Assembly: GCA_964464375.1 (NCBI GenBank)
Contig: CAYXFU010000008.1
Location: forward strand, 1-64,000
DNA: 64,000 nt
Direction of reading: 5' to 3'
From: CAIOZA01 sp964464375
GTDB lineage: Bacteria > Bacteroidota > Ignavibacteria > Kapaibacteriales > UBA2268
Of this stretch, positions 56,201 to 64,000 are shown piece after piece (positions within the stretch are counted from its first letter, which is position 1; the number at the start of each line of letters is the position of its first letter). The translations under genes and the position numbers were made by a program. The notes beneath the pieces were generated by a model, which ran no database searches, was not told the origin of the DNA, and was given only the letters and a program-made list of their open reading frames with translations.

Positions 56201-56374
56201 GGATGGGAACATGCCCTAAAGCAGCAAATTTTCATTAATACTGGGTATCTTGTTGACAAACTCTTAGATATCACATATATAAGTGATAACGAACCTGTAA
56301 AAAATGATTATTTTCATTCATTGATTACAAACCATAATCCAAAATGTTATAAGTTAAAACTAAACAGAGGCTAA
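53207..56374 (+). CDS. Large fusion: GAF-like, PPDK-type PEP/pyruvate-binding and nucleotidyltransferase domains
   Basis: A 1055-residue cytoplasmic protein. The N-terminal part (about 10-150) looks like a GAF-type sensor (LEERAKELHCLYKVDEVLN and FTIDERKLINTIADRISHYLL). The middle (about 340-720) is the ATP-grasp, PEP/pyruvate-binding domain of pyruvate phosphate dikinase: GHGKLGGKTAGLFLAKKI, PIIVRSSSLLEDRLGAIFAGKYKS and LEFASDGESLFILQCRPQ. GPGRWGSRGDIRLGVSVTYTDI follows. The C-terminal part is a nucleotidyltransferase, FGTVFNKSAGSKSDIDLLVH, with the G-T...D-I-D metal motif. There is no phosphohistidine or PEP-utilising swivel domain as in true dikinases. The function is unknown; sensor-controlled phosphate or nucleotidyl transfer is inferred. 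Confidence 0.8.
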   Translation: MKKENDMNYFIRSLEERAKELHCLYKVDEVLNTNKHSPDDIFEKLIKVIPTGFQYISYCESRIVIENKTYSLENFKETPWLISADLKIHDVVVGQIDVYYLIELPKSDEGSFTIDERKLINTIADRISHYLLYNKLNDIYSELNSQRENEDNNKKPEWNVILNLIKHTDQNLFSIISRKMIVLLFCRGIQEAAEIFAKIGNLDPEEIRTEINKPSKKQILEQSYHLSNETFAIAKKYLSEQDILNYIQKWINEEKSSFLVRTLANPHTPINEIYDAIRRYLIVNPSSNSDDSPLNKGIRVSLIRRFLSDQLEYINIAKNLCTLQDFDDLLKNLIFPPDGHGKLGGKTAGLFLAKKIIESSEENKELFNNIKMPKTWYITSDAIMHFMYYNNLEDVIEQKYKDINDIRHEYSYVIQAFKNASFPAELINGLSRALDDFGDSPIIVRSSSLLEDRLGAIFAGKYKSLFLANQGTKQERLESLCDAIAEVYASVFGPDPIGYRIERGLLDFNEEMGIMIQEVVGTHAGNYFFPAYAGVAFSFNEFRWSPRIEREDGLIRLVPGLGTRAVDRIGDDFPILISPGKPNLRLNLSYEQIVGYAPKNIDLINIKTNSFESLAIDDLLKEIGDHFPSINKIFSIREQHHLKTPIGLGIDLKKDDVIVTFDNLINEGKMLKQISKMLNIIRESMKVPIDLEFASDGESLFILQCRPQSSNSISSPDVIPKNISKDLILFTADKFVSNGKVPDIQYIVYVDPVEYSNVKSLDDLKSIGRVIGRLNQILPKKSFILMGPGRWGSRGDIRLGVSVTYTDIFNTSMLIEIARAKGNYIPDLSFGTHFFQDLVEANIKYLPLYPDEANIIFNDNFFSTSSNKLEQFFPEYAYLSNVIKLINVPEISGGKKARMLMNADVSSALCYLTNTTQKITNNSTINEVEARITDPWEIRWEYAENIASNLSSQNFGVINMYLFGTVFNKSAGSKSDIDLLVHYDGNESNKEKLMIWFEGWEHALKQQIFINTGYLVDKLLDITYISDNEPVKNDYFHSLITNHNPKCYKLKLNRG

Positions 56375-56377
56375 ATT

Positions 56378-57166
56378 ATTAATATAAAAAAAATATTATT
56401 GATTCTGGTAATCTTGTTAGTGACTACTAAGAATAGCAGAATTATGGGACAATTGCCTTATGAAAAAAGTAAATTTTCTTTTGGTGCATCAGCAAATTTA
56501 CTTTTTGTTTCACACTTAGTTGACTTTAATCAATTACCAGGTGTGGAGAGTTGTTGCCCACATTACTCTAGTGGCAATGGCAGTGGTTTTTCAGTTGGTT
56601 TGATAGCTGATAGAAAAATCGACGCATTTAGTTATATAATTCTAAATATATCATATATTAGGTTAAATGCAGATTTATCATCACCTGAATATAAATGGAT
56701 TGAGCTAAATAATCAACCTGCATTAGCAGAGATAAATCATAAACTAACTACTACATTTGATTTTGTAACATTAGAACCGGGTTATAAGTATATTATTCCT
56801 ATAGGTTTAACAGTTGGAGCAGGTTTAAATTTTAAAATACCAATATCAGCGAACTATAATCAGTCAGAAGTATTAATAAAGCCTGAAAATGAGGGTACTT
56901 TTGAAAATGGTAAGAGAGTTAGATATGAGATATCAGGTAAAATCGAAAAAACGTCTAAATTAATGGCATTGCTAAATATATTTGCAGAGTACAATTTCCA
57001 ACTGGATAATTTTAATTTGTATTCTTTAGCCCCTACATTATCCTATTCATACGGCTTAAACTCTCTATTCCGGGATAGAGCCTGGAAAATGTCATATTTT
57101 GCTTTAGGTATTCAATTTAAGTATAATCCATTTAAAGAAATATCATCACCTTTAGAACCTAAATAA
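56378..57166 (+). CDS. Outer-membrane beta-barrel-like protein, probable ATT start
   Basis: A 262-residue secreted protein with a signal peptide reading [I/M]NIKKILLILVILLVTT. Alternating hydrophobic strands follow, such as FSFGASANLLFVSHLVDFN and ISYIRLNADLS, ending in aromatic strands (MSYFALGIQFKYNPF), as in porin-like barrels. The only codon that fits the signal peptide is ATT at 56378, seven bases after AGAGG. The first in-frame canonical codon is TTG at 56399, which would cut the n-region. The frame is the same as that of the gene ending at 56374, with only the TAA between. The function is unknown. Confidence 0.7.
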   Translation: MNIKKILLILVILLVTTKNSRIMGQLPYEKSKFSFGASANLLFVSHLVDFNQLPGVESCCPHYSSGNGSGFSVGLIADRKIDAFSYIILNISYIRLNADLSSPEYKWIELNNQPALAEINHKLTTTFDFVTLEPGYKYIIPIGLTVGAGLNFKIPISANYNQSEVLIKPENEGTFENGKRVRYEISGKIEKTSKLMALLNIFAEYNFQLDNFNLYSLAPTLSYSYGLNSLFRDRAWKMSYFALGIQFKYNPFKEISSPLEPK

Positions 57167-57168
57167 CC

Positions 57169-58251
57169 TCAAAGAGTTTGTAACATTTTCTTAGCTTTGG
57201 GAACATATATACTTTTGGGATAGTTATCAATGAGTGATTGGCAAGCTAGTTTTGCATTATCAGTTTTACCAATCTTTGTATAACACTCCGCTAATAGCAT
57301 CTGAGCATTATCCTTTCTGAAATTAGCTGTCGATCTTAAAACTCTTTGAAAGGATTGAGCAGCTTTATCAAACTGGTTTTGAGAGAAGTAAGACTCCCCT
57401 ATCCAATAATTACATGAAGTAATGACCTGATTACTTTTTGACCCTAATGCTATCCGATTGAATTCAACTATTGCCGTTTCATATTTCTTCTGTTTCATCA
57501 GAGATAAGGCAAGTTCAATATCACTTTTTTGATCGATTTTTTTTGAATTTAGTTCAGCTTGTTCGTTGGCTTTGATTACATTGTTTTTGGTAAGTTTAGC
57601 TTTTTCATTTGCATCAATATTCTCAATTTTTATACTTTTGGGTATTAATTTTTTTTTCTTTTCGATAGATGGAGTTGGATTTTCCTTTTTCTTGCTGATT
57701 TTAGAGTAAGTTGCTTCGTCAGATAAAATTGTTAACGGCTTCTTTATATCTGATTTTGATATAGCTTCTAGGGCAATATTGTCTTGATTATAATCACCAG
57801 CGATAGCTGTTTGAAGGTTTTTGTTTGGATTAATATTCTCTTTTATCTCTGTAAGTGTAGTTTTAATATCAGAAATGTCTGTTTCGATATTGGTAATTTT
57901 ATTTTTAATAACTGATTGTTCCTCAGTATAAATCTTCATTTGTTCTCTTAAGGAAGCAATTTTGATTTTTGGTGAACTCCCACTTTTAATATCGTTGCTA
58001 GCAAGATCATTTTCACTCGTATAGTTTGGCTTTTCAAGAGTTGCTGGAAATACTGTTTCCTTTTCTTCATCAAGGTAGTAATGTTTTTTTGTTTCGTCGG
58101 TTTTATCTTTTATTTTTCTATATTGTGATCTAACAGAATTAGGTGATCCGCATGAAGAAATCAGCAATGAAAGCACAAAAACTGTTACTATTAACCAACT
58201 GTATCCTATTATACAATTTCTTCTTGTAAAATTTATCTTAGTATTTTTCAT
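57169..58251 (-). CDS. CpoB/YbgF-like coiled-coil TPR lipoprotein
   Basis: A 360-residue periplasmic protein. A lipoprotein-like signal peptide (SWLIVTVFVLSLLISSC) is followed by a coiled-coil segment (about 100-145, LREQMKIYTEEQSVIKNKITNIETDISDIKTTL), a Lys/Asn-rich linker, and C-terminal tetratricopeptide repeats (about 240-360). YESAIVEF-type, FSQNQFDKAAQSFQRVL and KTDNAKLACQSLIDNYPKS fit CpoB (formerly YbgF) of the Tol-Pal system, which links outer-membrane constriction with wall synthesis. No tol or pal gene is nearby, so the identity rests on the domain layout. Confidence 0.78.
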   Translation of the reverse strand: MKNTKINFTRRNCIIGYSWLIVTVFVLSLLISSCGSPNSVRSQYRKIKDKTDETKKHYYLDEEKETVFPATLEKPNYTSENDLASNDIKSGSSPKIKIASLREQMKIYTEEQSVIKNKITNIETDISDIKTTLTEIKENINPNKNLQTAIAGDYNQDNIALEAISKSDIKKPLTILSDEATYSKISKKKENPTPSIEKKKKLIPKSIKIENIDANEKAKLTKNNVIKANEQAELNSKKIDQKSDIELALSLMKQKKYETAIVEFNRIALGSKSNQVITSCNYWIGESYFSQNQFDKAAQSFQRVLRSTANFRKDNAQMLLAECYTKIGKTDNAKLACQSLIDNYPKSIYVPKAKKMLQTL

Positions 58252-58424
58252 AAGTTCTTCTATTTTATAATATTTAACATATTGTTTAATCTAATTTATT
58301 CTAACACTTATTCAATGAATATGCCAAATTTGGGACTTATCATTAAAAGAACTCAAAAGAAATGTTTAATTTTGTAATGAGTTAATACTTTCTGTGGAAT
58401 TTTGATAAATATATTTTGGTAAAA

Positions 58425-59534
58425 ATGAAGATATTAGTAATAAATTGGCAGGATATAAAAAATCCATTTGGTGGTGGAGCTGAAGTTCATTTACATGAAA
58501 TCTTTAAAAGAATAGTTATAATGGGTCATGAAGTAACACTTCTTTGTTGTTGCATAGATGGTGAACCATTTGAAGAGGTAATTGACGGAATTAGAGTGAT
58601 CCGGAGAGGCAACAGATCCCTGTTCAATTTTATTGTAAAGAAAAATTATATTAAACTTATTGAACAAAATAATTTTGATATAATTATTGATGATATAAAT
58701 AAAATTCCATTTTATACTCCACTTTTTGTGAAAAAACCATTATTGGCAATTAGTCATCATTTTTTTGGAACTAGTATTTTTAGGGAAGTTGATGTAGTAA
58801 GCGGCATTTATGTTTATTTAGCAGAATTTCTTGTGAATTTTATCTATAAAAATATTCAGTTTGCAGTTGTTTCGCAAAGTACGCTCGATGAATTCATAGA
58901 AAGAGGTTTTAGTAGAAATAAATTCACAATAATCGAAAATGCAATCCATCAAATAGAATATCCAATGAAGGTATCAAATAAAAATGATAGTCCTGTTATT
59001 ACATATTTTGGCAGATTGAAGAAGTATAAGAGTGTACAACATTTGCTATACTCATTCAAAGAATTATCTTTAGAATATCCAAAGGCGAAGCTCTATATAA
59101 TGGGTAGAGGGAATTATGAGACCAAACTTAAAAATCTGGCAAAGCATTTATCGATAGATAATTCTACAACTTTCTTTGGGTTTGTATCCGAAAAACAAAA
59201 AATAGAATTATTATCAGAATCATGGGTAGTAGTCAATACTTCAATTAAAGAAGGTTGGGGTATAACTAATATAGAAGCAAATGCCTGTGGCACAGCTGTA
59301 GTTTCTGCAAATGTACCAGGGCTCAGAGATTCAGTGAATAATGGTAAATCAGGCCTGTTATATGAATATGGTAAGATAAACGATTTAACTATTAAAATCA
59401 AACAAATTATCCATACTGAAAAATCGTTAAATGAATACTCAAATGGTGCTCTTGAATGGGCTTCAGGATTCTCTTGGGATCAATCAGCTCAGAAAATGAT
59501 AACTCTTTGTGAAAAAGTCATCAAGAAATTTTAG
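58425..59534 (+). CDS. Glycosyltransferase family 4 protein
   Basis: A GT-B fold glycosyltransferase of 369 residues. The N-terminal domain has MKILVINWQDIKNPFGGGAEVHLHEI (the acceptor-side GGGAE-H motif). The donor domain has VITYFGRLKKYKSVQHLL, FFGFVSEKQKIELLSESWVVVNTSIKEGWGITNIEANACGTAVVSANVPGL, with the E-x7-E nucleotide-sugar motif. The ATG at 58425 is chosen over a TTG at 58416. It probably adds a sugar to a surface polysaccharide or lipid. It stands alone between unrelated genes, so donor and acceptor are unknown. Confidence 0.92.
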   Translation: MKILVINWQDIKNPFGGGAEVHLHEIFKRIVIMGHEVTLLCCCIDGEPFEEVIDGIRVIRRGNRSLFNFIVKKNYIKLIEQNNFDIIIDDINKIPFYTPLFVKKPLLAISHHFFGTSIFREVDVVSGIYVYLAEFLVNFIYKNIQFAVVSQSTLDEFIERGFSRNKFTIIENAIHQIEYPMKVSNKNDSPVITYFGRLKKYKSVQHLLYSFKELSLEYPKAKLYIMGRGNYETKLKNLAKHLSIDNSTTFFGFVSEKQKIELLSESWVVVNTSIKEGWGITNIEANACGTAVVSANVPGLRDSVNNGKSGLLYEYGKINDLTIKIKQIIHTEKSLNEYSNGALEWASGFSWDQSAQKMITLCEKVIKKF

Positions 59535-59557
59535 CCTTTTTAATTAGCAAAAATATA

Positions 59558-59583
59558 AAAAAAGTAGCCGGAGTATTAACCGG
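59558..59583 (-). terminator. Weak hairpin after the T9SS repeat protein gene
   Basis: GCCGG and CCGGT arms around an 8-base loop, followed on minus by a seven-base T run (plus-strand A run 59559-59565). The stem is only 4-5 bp and overlaps the stop codon, so function as a terminator is possible but not sure. Confidence 0.35.
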
Positions 59584-62403
59584 TTAGTGATTTATCAATA
59601 ATTTTTTGACAATAAATTTTTTTTCAGTTCTAATAGTTAAATAAAATACCCCTGATTGAAAGTTAGAGCTATTAAAGTTAAAAACTGATAAATTTAAATT
59701 TTCATCTGAAAAAATCGATACACCCAGCAGATCAAATACTTTAACTGATTTTATCAAATCATTAGTAGCGATTATTTTGAATTCGTTATTTGCTGGATTT
59801 GGAATAATATTAATTTCTAAATCATTATCTTGATCTGCAACATCCAATAAATTCACAAATATGGCAAGTGATAACTCACTTGTACAAGGCTTTTGATAGG
59901 TACTTACTTGATAGTTCCCATTCTTAGATGGATGTAGAATTTGATCAGTTGAATCAACAAGTTTAACTCCATCAATATACCACTGATTTCCTAAAAAAGC
60001 TGAGGATAACAATTGATTATTCTTTCGCGTGATTTTGGGTTTATCCGGCACCTGATTTATATTCACATACATAGATGATGAATCTTTAAAATTATCTTTC
60101 TGTATTGTTTGAACAAGATTTAGAATTCCACTGCCTATACTACTCCATCTAACAACTACAGATTTTCCTAAGGATGATCCAACAATACTTCCTCCATTTG
60201 CTGACCATTTATTCTCGGCACCTGCTGGTAGCTCACTTGAATATATCCATTCCGAATTTTCACATACTTCACTATAGCCATTTATTATAACATTAGAATT
60301 TGTAACTGAAACATTTAGAAAAGATGTATCAGAACATTCAGTAGCTAAATTCTGTTGAACAAGTTGGAGTTTCCCATCAGGGATGAATTCCCACATTATG
60401 TTAACCTTATACCCTGATGCTGATCCAGAAATTTTACCACCTTGCAAAACTTCCCATGAATACTTAAGTTGATCATCCTGAGTAGTTTCGTAGGAAACAA
60501 TAGAATTTACTTTTGCCATAGTTGGTCCATAAATTGAAGCTTTTGGTTTTTCTTTTATATCTATATTTATTGAATTAGTATCACTGCAACCTTGAGAATT
60601 TTTCTTTATCAAAGTAAGCACACCTCGTCCCGAAGTAGATTTCCATTCAATAAAAACTCCGGCTCCATTAATAGGTCCAGAAATTTTACCACCAGTAACA
60701 TTCCAATCATATTCGCAACCTTGTTGCGATGCTGTCGTGTAATAACTCCAATCTGATGAACATACGGACAAACCTCCTGTTATAAAAGCAGAAGGCCTGG
60801 GTAACACATTGATCACTGATCTTGCAGTATCAGAACAACCTGTTATTGAATTCTTTTGAATTAAAATTACTTCTCCAGTTCCATTCTGAGACCATTCAAT
60901 AATAACTGCTTTAGCTGTTGATTCACCAATAATCGTCCCATTTACAACCATCCATTGATCGGTTTCATCAGTTTTAGAATTACTGTTATAAATCTGTGGT
61001 GTTTTTTCACAGCAGATAAGATTACCAGATATTTTGGGGCTTGGTAAATTATTAATGACTACTTCTATATCTGTGGTATCTTTACATCCATTCAAGCTTT
61101 GTCCAATTACTTTTAAACTTCCATTTGTTGAACCAGTTCTCCCCCACTTAATATTAACAGAACTATCAGCATCTGAGCCTAGTATGCTTCCTCTGGTAAC
61201 AATCCACTTATAATTAGATAAATTTAAATTACCAATAGAATAGAGCACATTATCATTTTCACAAACAATATTTTGTCCTGAAATTGATAGATGAGGTTTG
61301 GGATAAATTGTAACTACAAAAAGATTACTATCTCTACAATTGGTTAATGCATTTGTTTCAATAACCTTCAAAGTATCGTAAATGGGTAAAACATCGGGAA
61401 CTATATCACCCCAAAACATAACCACTTTATTTGGATTTCCTTGTGATTGGTATACCATTCCTAGCTTTGATGTCCAGTTCCAAAATCGATTAGAAGTATA
61501 AGAAGTTTGATAACTATAATAGCTTCGATCGCAAACAATTGAATTGCCTGATATTTGAGGATTAGGTAATTTATTAATCACAATATCTCTTGAATCAATA
61601 CTACCTGTAACAACAGGATCAGTAGAAACAACTCTTACTCTGTATCTTGTACCAGGTAAGGTTGCTTTGGAGATATGGCAAATAATAGATCCTGATATTT
61701 GTGATGTAATGGAACCAATAGTGGAAAAATTGGTAAAATTCCCGTTTGTATCAGAGAGTTGTACTGTAAATACATTACCAACATTAAATGTTCCTGAAGT
61801 TGAATATGCTACAGATAAATAAGAATCCGCACATAAAATTGTATCATTAGTTGATGTCGAGATTGTAGGTAGTGCCGGAGCAATTTGTATTCTATAATCT
61901 TCATACTCTCCCCACATTCCATTTGTGCAATTATTACAACAAGGATTTTCAGCATAAGAAGTATAATATGCCCAGTAACCAGAATAAACAACCCTTAATC
62001 TTGTTACTCCTAATGGAGCCGTAATTGGAATAGCAATTGATCCATTAATATTCATATTTGATGGTGTTAAGGATCTAAACACACGTTCATCGATATCAGT
62101 GAAATCTCCATCTTTATTAAAGTCTATCCATATTGTAGCGCCTGAGCTATTAAAATTAAAACTTGCCCCATCAACCTGAAAATTATAAGTTTGCCCCTGA
62201 TAACATAATTCAGATTGATAAGTTGCCCAATAATCAGAATAACCTGATGGAGCATAGGTATTGTTTGCGTTTAAGATGCCATTGAAATTGAAAATTCGAA
62301 TATATCCAAAGGAAGGATTTAGTAGGCTGACAGGGCAATACTGGGAATATGCCAATCCACAAAACAAAAGAAAAACAATTAAAATTGTAAAATTTTTTTT
62401 CAT
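59584..62403 (-). CDS. Large secreted GEVED/PKD-like repeat protein with T9SS sorting domain
   Basis: From the ATG at 62403 (GGGAG upstream) this is a 939-residue exported protein with signal peptide MKKNFTILIVFLLFCGLAYSQ. A GEVED domain (about 60-175) has WIDFNKDGDFTDIDERVF and GEYEDYRIQI. After an Ig-like segment come six tandem repeats of about 80-90 residues (about 280-790). They share ISG-x-x-x-VC near the start, W-x-V-x-x-G-x-I-x-G in the middle and GC-x-D-T near the end. The last 80 residues form a type A T9SS sorting domain (INIIPNPANNEF, VKVFDLLGVSIF, FQSGVFYLTI). A surface adhesin or matrix role is likely but not shown. Confidence 0.88.
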   Translation of the reverse strand: MKKNFTILIVFLLFCGLAYSQYCPVSLLNPSFGYIRIFNFNGILNANNTYAPSGYSDYWATYQSELCYQGQTYNFQVDGASFNFNSSGATIWIDFNKDGDFTDIDERVFRSLTPSNMNINGSIAIPITAPLGVTRLRVVYSGYWAYYTSYAENPCCNNCTNGMWGEYEDYRIQIAPALPTISTSTNDTILCADSYLSVAYSTSGTFNVGNVFTVQLSDTNGNFTNFSTIGSITSQISGSIICHISKATLPGTRYRVRVVSTDPVVTGSIDSRDIVINKLPNPQISGNSIVCDRSYYSYQTSYTSNRFWNWTSKLGMVYQSQGNPNKVVMFWGDIVPDVLPIYDTLKVIETNALTNCRDSNLFVVTIYPKPHLSISGQNIVCENDNVLYSIGNLNLSNYKWIVTRGSILGSDADSSVNIKWGRTGSTNGSLKVIGQSLNGCKDTTDIEVVINNLPSPKISGNLICCEKTPQIYNSNSKTDETDQWMVVNGTIIGESTAKAVIIEWSQNGTGEVILIQKNSITGCSDTARSVINVLPRPSAFITGGLSVCSSDWSYYTTASQQGCEYDWNVTGGKISGPINGAGVFIEWKSTSGRGVLTLIKKNSQGCSDTNSINIDIKEKPKASIYGPTMAKVNSIVSYETTQDDQLKYSWEVLQGGKISGSASGYKVNIMWEFIPDGKLQLVQQNLATECSDTSFLNVSVTNSNVIINGYSEVCENSEWIYSSELPAGAENKWSANGGSIVGSSLGKSVVVRWSSIGSGILNLVQTIQKDNFKDSSSMYVNINQVPDKPKITRKNNQLLSSAFLGNQWYIDGVKLVDSTDQILHPSKNGNYQVSTYQKPCTSELSLAIFVNLLDVADQDNDLEINIIPNPANNEFKIIATNDLIKSVKVFDLLGVSIFSDENLNLSVFNFNSSNFQSGVFYLTIRTEKKFIVKKLLINH

Positions 62404-62519
62404 TCCCATTCTCCCTTAATTATTGGATACTATTAACTTATAATAATAAATGAGATAGTGTTTTGTTACAATAAAATAGTATTTATTTAAAAAATTATCC
62501 AGTTTAATTAAATAAATTT

Positions 62520-64000
62520 TTATGATTGCATTAGATTTGGGATAACATTTTCATAAATTTTAGATAATTCTTGAATATTAGTGGAAATAATATCTTTAAT
62601 AATGAATACTGATCCCTTAACTTGTCCTATTTTTAAAATACTTATATGATTATCCTTACAAATACTTTCAAGTAAGCCGTAATTATTATTTGATAATGAT
62701 ACAATTACACGTGACTGTGATTCTCCAAATAAATATTCATTATTTAATGATTTTAATTCAATATCAGCTCCCAATTTGTTTGAAGTAAGGGCTTTTTCTG
62801 CTAAAGTAATGGCGATTCCACCCTCACTGCAGTCATGTGCTGAATTAAGTAATGATTTATCTATTGCTGAAAGAATAGTTTTATGTAATCTTGATTCTTC
62901 GTCCAAATCGAGAATTGGAGATTCGCCAGTAATTAAGCCAAAAATATTCTTTAAATATTCAGATCCACCTATTTCTTGTCTGTCATTTCCAAGTAAACAA
63001 ATAATATCGCCTTCACTTCTGAAACCAGCTCCTAAGACTTTTGATATGTCATCTATCAATCCAAGCATACCTATAGTTGGAGTCGGGTAAATAGCATGGT
63101 TTCTTGATTCATTATGGAAACTAACATTTCCACCAGTTACCGGAGTATCGAAATGACGGCAGGCGTCACCCATTCCTCTGACAGATTCTTTGAATTGCCA
63201 ATAGACTTCCTTATCGTAAGGATTACCAAAGTTTAAACAATTTGTAATTGCAACTGGTTTAGCACCAGTACAGACAACATTTCTGGCAGCTTCAGCTACA
63301 GCTATCTTAGCACCTTCATAAGGGTTTAGATATACATATTTACTATTACAATCAGTTGTGACAGCTATTCCTTTCCCAGGTAACTCTTTCAATCTCATAA
63401 CAGCTGCATCACCTTTGATGGTGACCGTGTTAGTTCTAACCTGTGAATCATACTGTTCAAAAATCCAACGTTTAGAAGAAATGGTTGGTGAGGATAAAAT
63501 TTTCCAAAATATTTCTTCACTTGACAAATCGGTTGATAAAGTTGAAAGATCAAATGTACTGGTTTCTTTGAGATACTCAGGTCTTATTGAATCTCTATCA
63601 TTTTGAGGAGCACCTCCACCCAAAACAAGATGATCTGAAATCAATTCACAAACTTGTTTGCCATTTCTATAAATCTTAAGTAAGCCATCGTCAGTAATAT
63701 TTCCAATTTGAGTTATGGGAACATCCCATTTTTTACAAATTCTAATGGCTTCGTCCTCTTTACCTTGAGCAATAATAAAAAGCATTCTTTCCTGTGATTC
63801 AGAAAGCATAATTTCATAGGCTGACATATCCGTTTCTCTTAGTGGAACTTTGTCTAAGTCAACTGACATTCCTGATTCACCCTTAGCACTCATTTCAGAT
63901 GTTGAACAACAAATTCCAGCTGCTCCCATATCCTGTACTCCAACAACAACATCTGCTTTAATCAGCTCAAGAGTTGCTTCAAGTAATAATTTTTCCGCAA
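62520..64000 (-). CDS. purL: Phosphoribosylformylglycinamidine synthase II (5' part outside the window)
   Basis: The C-terminal two thirds of small-type PurL, the amidotransferase-dependent enzyme that makes FGAM in purine synthesis. The open frame runs to the window edge with no stop, so the gene is cut by the window and not by decay. About 493 of an expected 730-750 residues are visible. VVGVQDMGAAGICCSTSEMSAKGESG, MLSESQERMLFI, NCLNFGNPYDKEVYWQFKE, TGGNVSFHNE and the C-terminal AHDCSEGGIAITLAEK are PurL signatures. The ATG at 63929 is internal and not the true start. Confidence 0.97.
   Translation of the reverse strand, partial: AEKLLLEATLELIKADVVVGVQDMGAAGICCSTSEMSAKGESGMSVDLDKVPLRETDMSAYEIMLSESQERMLFIIAQGKEDEAIRICKKWDVPITQIGNITDDGLLKIYRNGKQVCELISDHLVLGGGAPQNDRDSIRPEYLKETSTFDLSTLSTDLSSEEIFWKILSSPTISSKRWIFEQYDSQVRTNTVTIKGDAAVMRLKELPGKGIAVTTDCNSKYVYLNPYEGAKIAVAEAARNVVCTGAKPVAITNCLNFGNPYDKEVYWQFKESVRGMGDACRHFDTPVTGGNVSFHNESRNHAIYPTPTIGMLGLIDDISKVLGAGFRSEGDIICLLGNDRQEIGGSEYLKNIFGLITGESPILDLDEESRLHKTILSAIDKSLLNSAHDCSEGGIAITLAEKALTSNKLGADIELKSLNNEYLFGESQSRVIVSLSNNNYGLLESICKDNHISILKIGQVKGSVFIIKDIISTNIQELSKIYENVIPNLMQS

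Noticed and set aside
1..64000. CRISPR arrays, prophage, insertion sequences or defence systems
   Set aside because: Searched by eye on both strands; no regularly spaced repeats, transposase, integrase or restriction genes were seen.

Overview
The window is AT-rich bacterial DNA (roughly one third G+C by eye) with ordinary bacterial genes, standard stop codons and two runs of N (18156-18165 and 19868-19917). It is therefore probably a scaffold from a draft or metagenome assembly. The cell is Gram-negative: there are heptose and KDO genes (hldD, kdsC), outer-membrane-type lipoproteins, a Tol-Pal-like CpoB protein, and two secreted proteins with type IX secretion (T9SS) C-terminal sorting domains. 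T9SS domains, an F-ATPase locus without beta and epsilon, AtpZ/AtpI next to subunit a, and many single genes on alternating strands fit the Bacteroidota/Ignavibacteriota (Chlorobi, Kapabacteria) side of the tree. That placement is inference, because no rRNA gene lies in the window.

Layout. 1-620: non-coding DNA packed with small palindromes and ending in the terminator of the ATP synthase operon. 622-8006 (minus): a tight operon of enoyl-CoA hydratase, atpZ, an AtpI-like protein, atpB, atpE, atpF, atpH, atpA, hldD and atpG. 8111-16183: a cell-wall and carbohydrate group (phosphodiester glycosidase, NamZ-type muramidase, TPR protein, CPBP protease with a HicB-like protein, heparinase II/III-like lyase, ROK kinase). 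16184-17156: a long spacer and two tRNA genes (Asp, Ala). 17245-27476: T9SS subtilase, SDR oxidoreductase, lipid-type ABC exporter, LOG-family protein, TlpA-like thioredoxin protein, tag, pyrC and a membrane protein. 27566-31609: DUF948/YtxH/kdsC on minus, then prmA, ppx/gppA and a lipoprotein on plus.

31687-37915 (minus): a fused E2-E1 2-oxoglutarate dehydrogenase of the OdhA/Kgd type, and a nucleotidyltransferase fused to a phosphomannomutase-like domain whose catalytic loops are degenerate. 38281-41800: an NAD-dependent epimerase that appears to start at CTG, and a penicillin acylase-family hydrolase. 41803-42070: the probable remnant of a PgeF-like gene. 42085-46113 (minus): cdaA, pcm, miaA and dacB. 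46467-47614: a LysM/coiled-coil protein and a small lipoprotein. 47882-64000: valS, a solitary nuoF, a potassium channel, a GAF-PPDK-nucleotidyltransferase fusion, a beta-barrel protein that appears to start at ATT, cpoB-like, a glycosyltransferase, a large T9SS repeat protein and the 3' part of purL.

No phage, insertion sequence, CRISPR or defence island was seen; most of the window is core metabolism and envelope biology. The observations most worth following are the degenerate phosphomannomutase half of the 35.4-37.9 kb protein, the three-part fusion at 53.2-56.4 kb, the two non-canonical start codons, the PgeF-like remnant, and the palindrome cluster in the first 500 bases.
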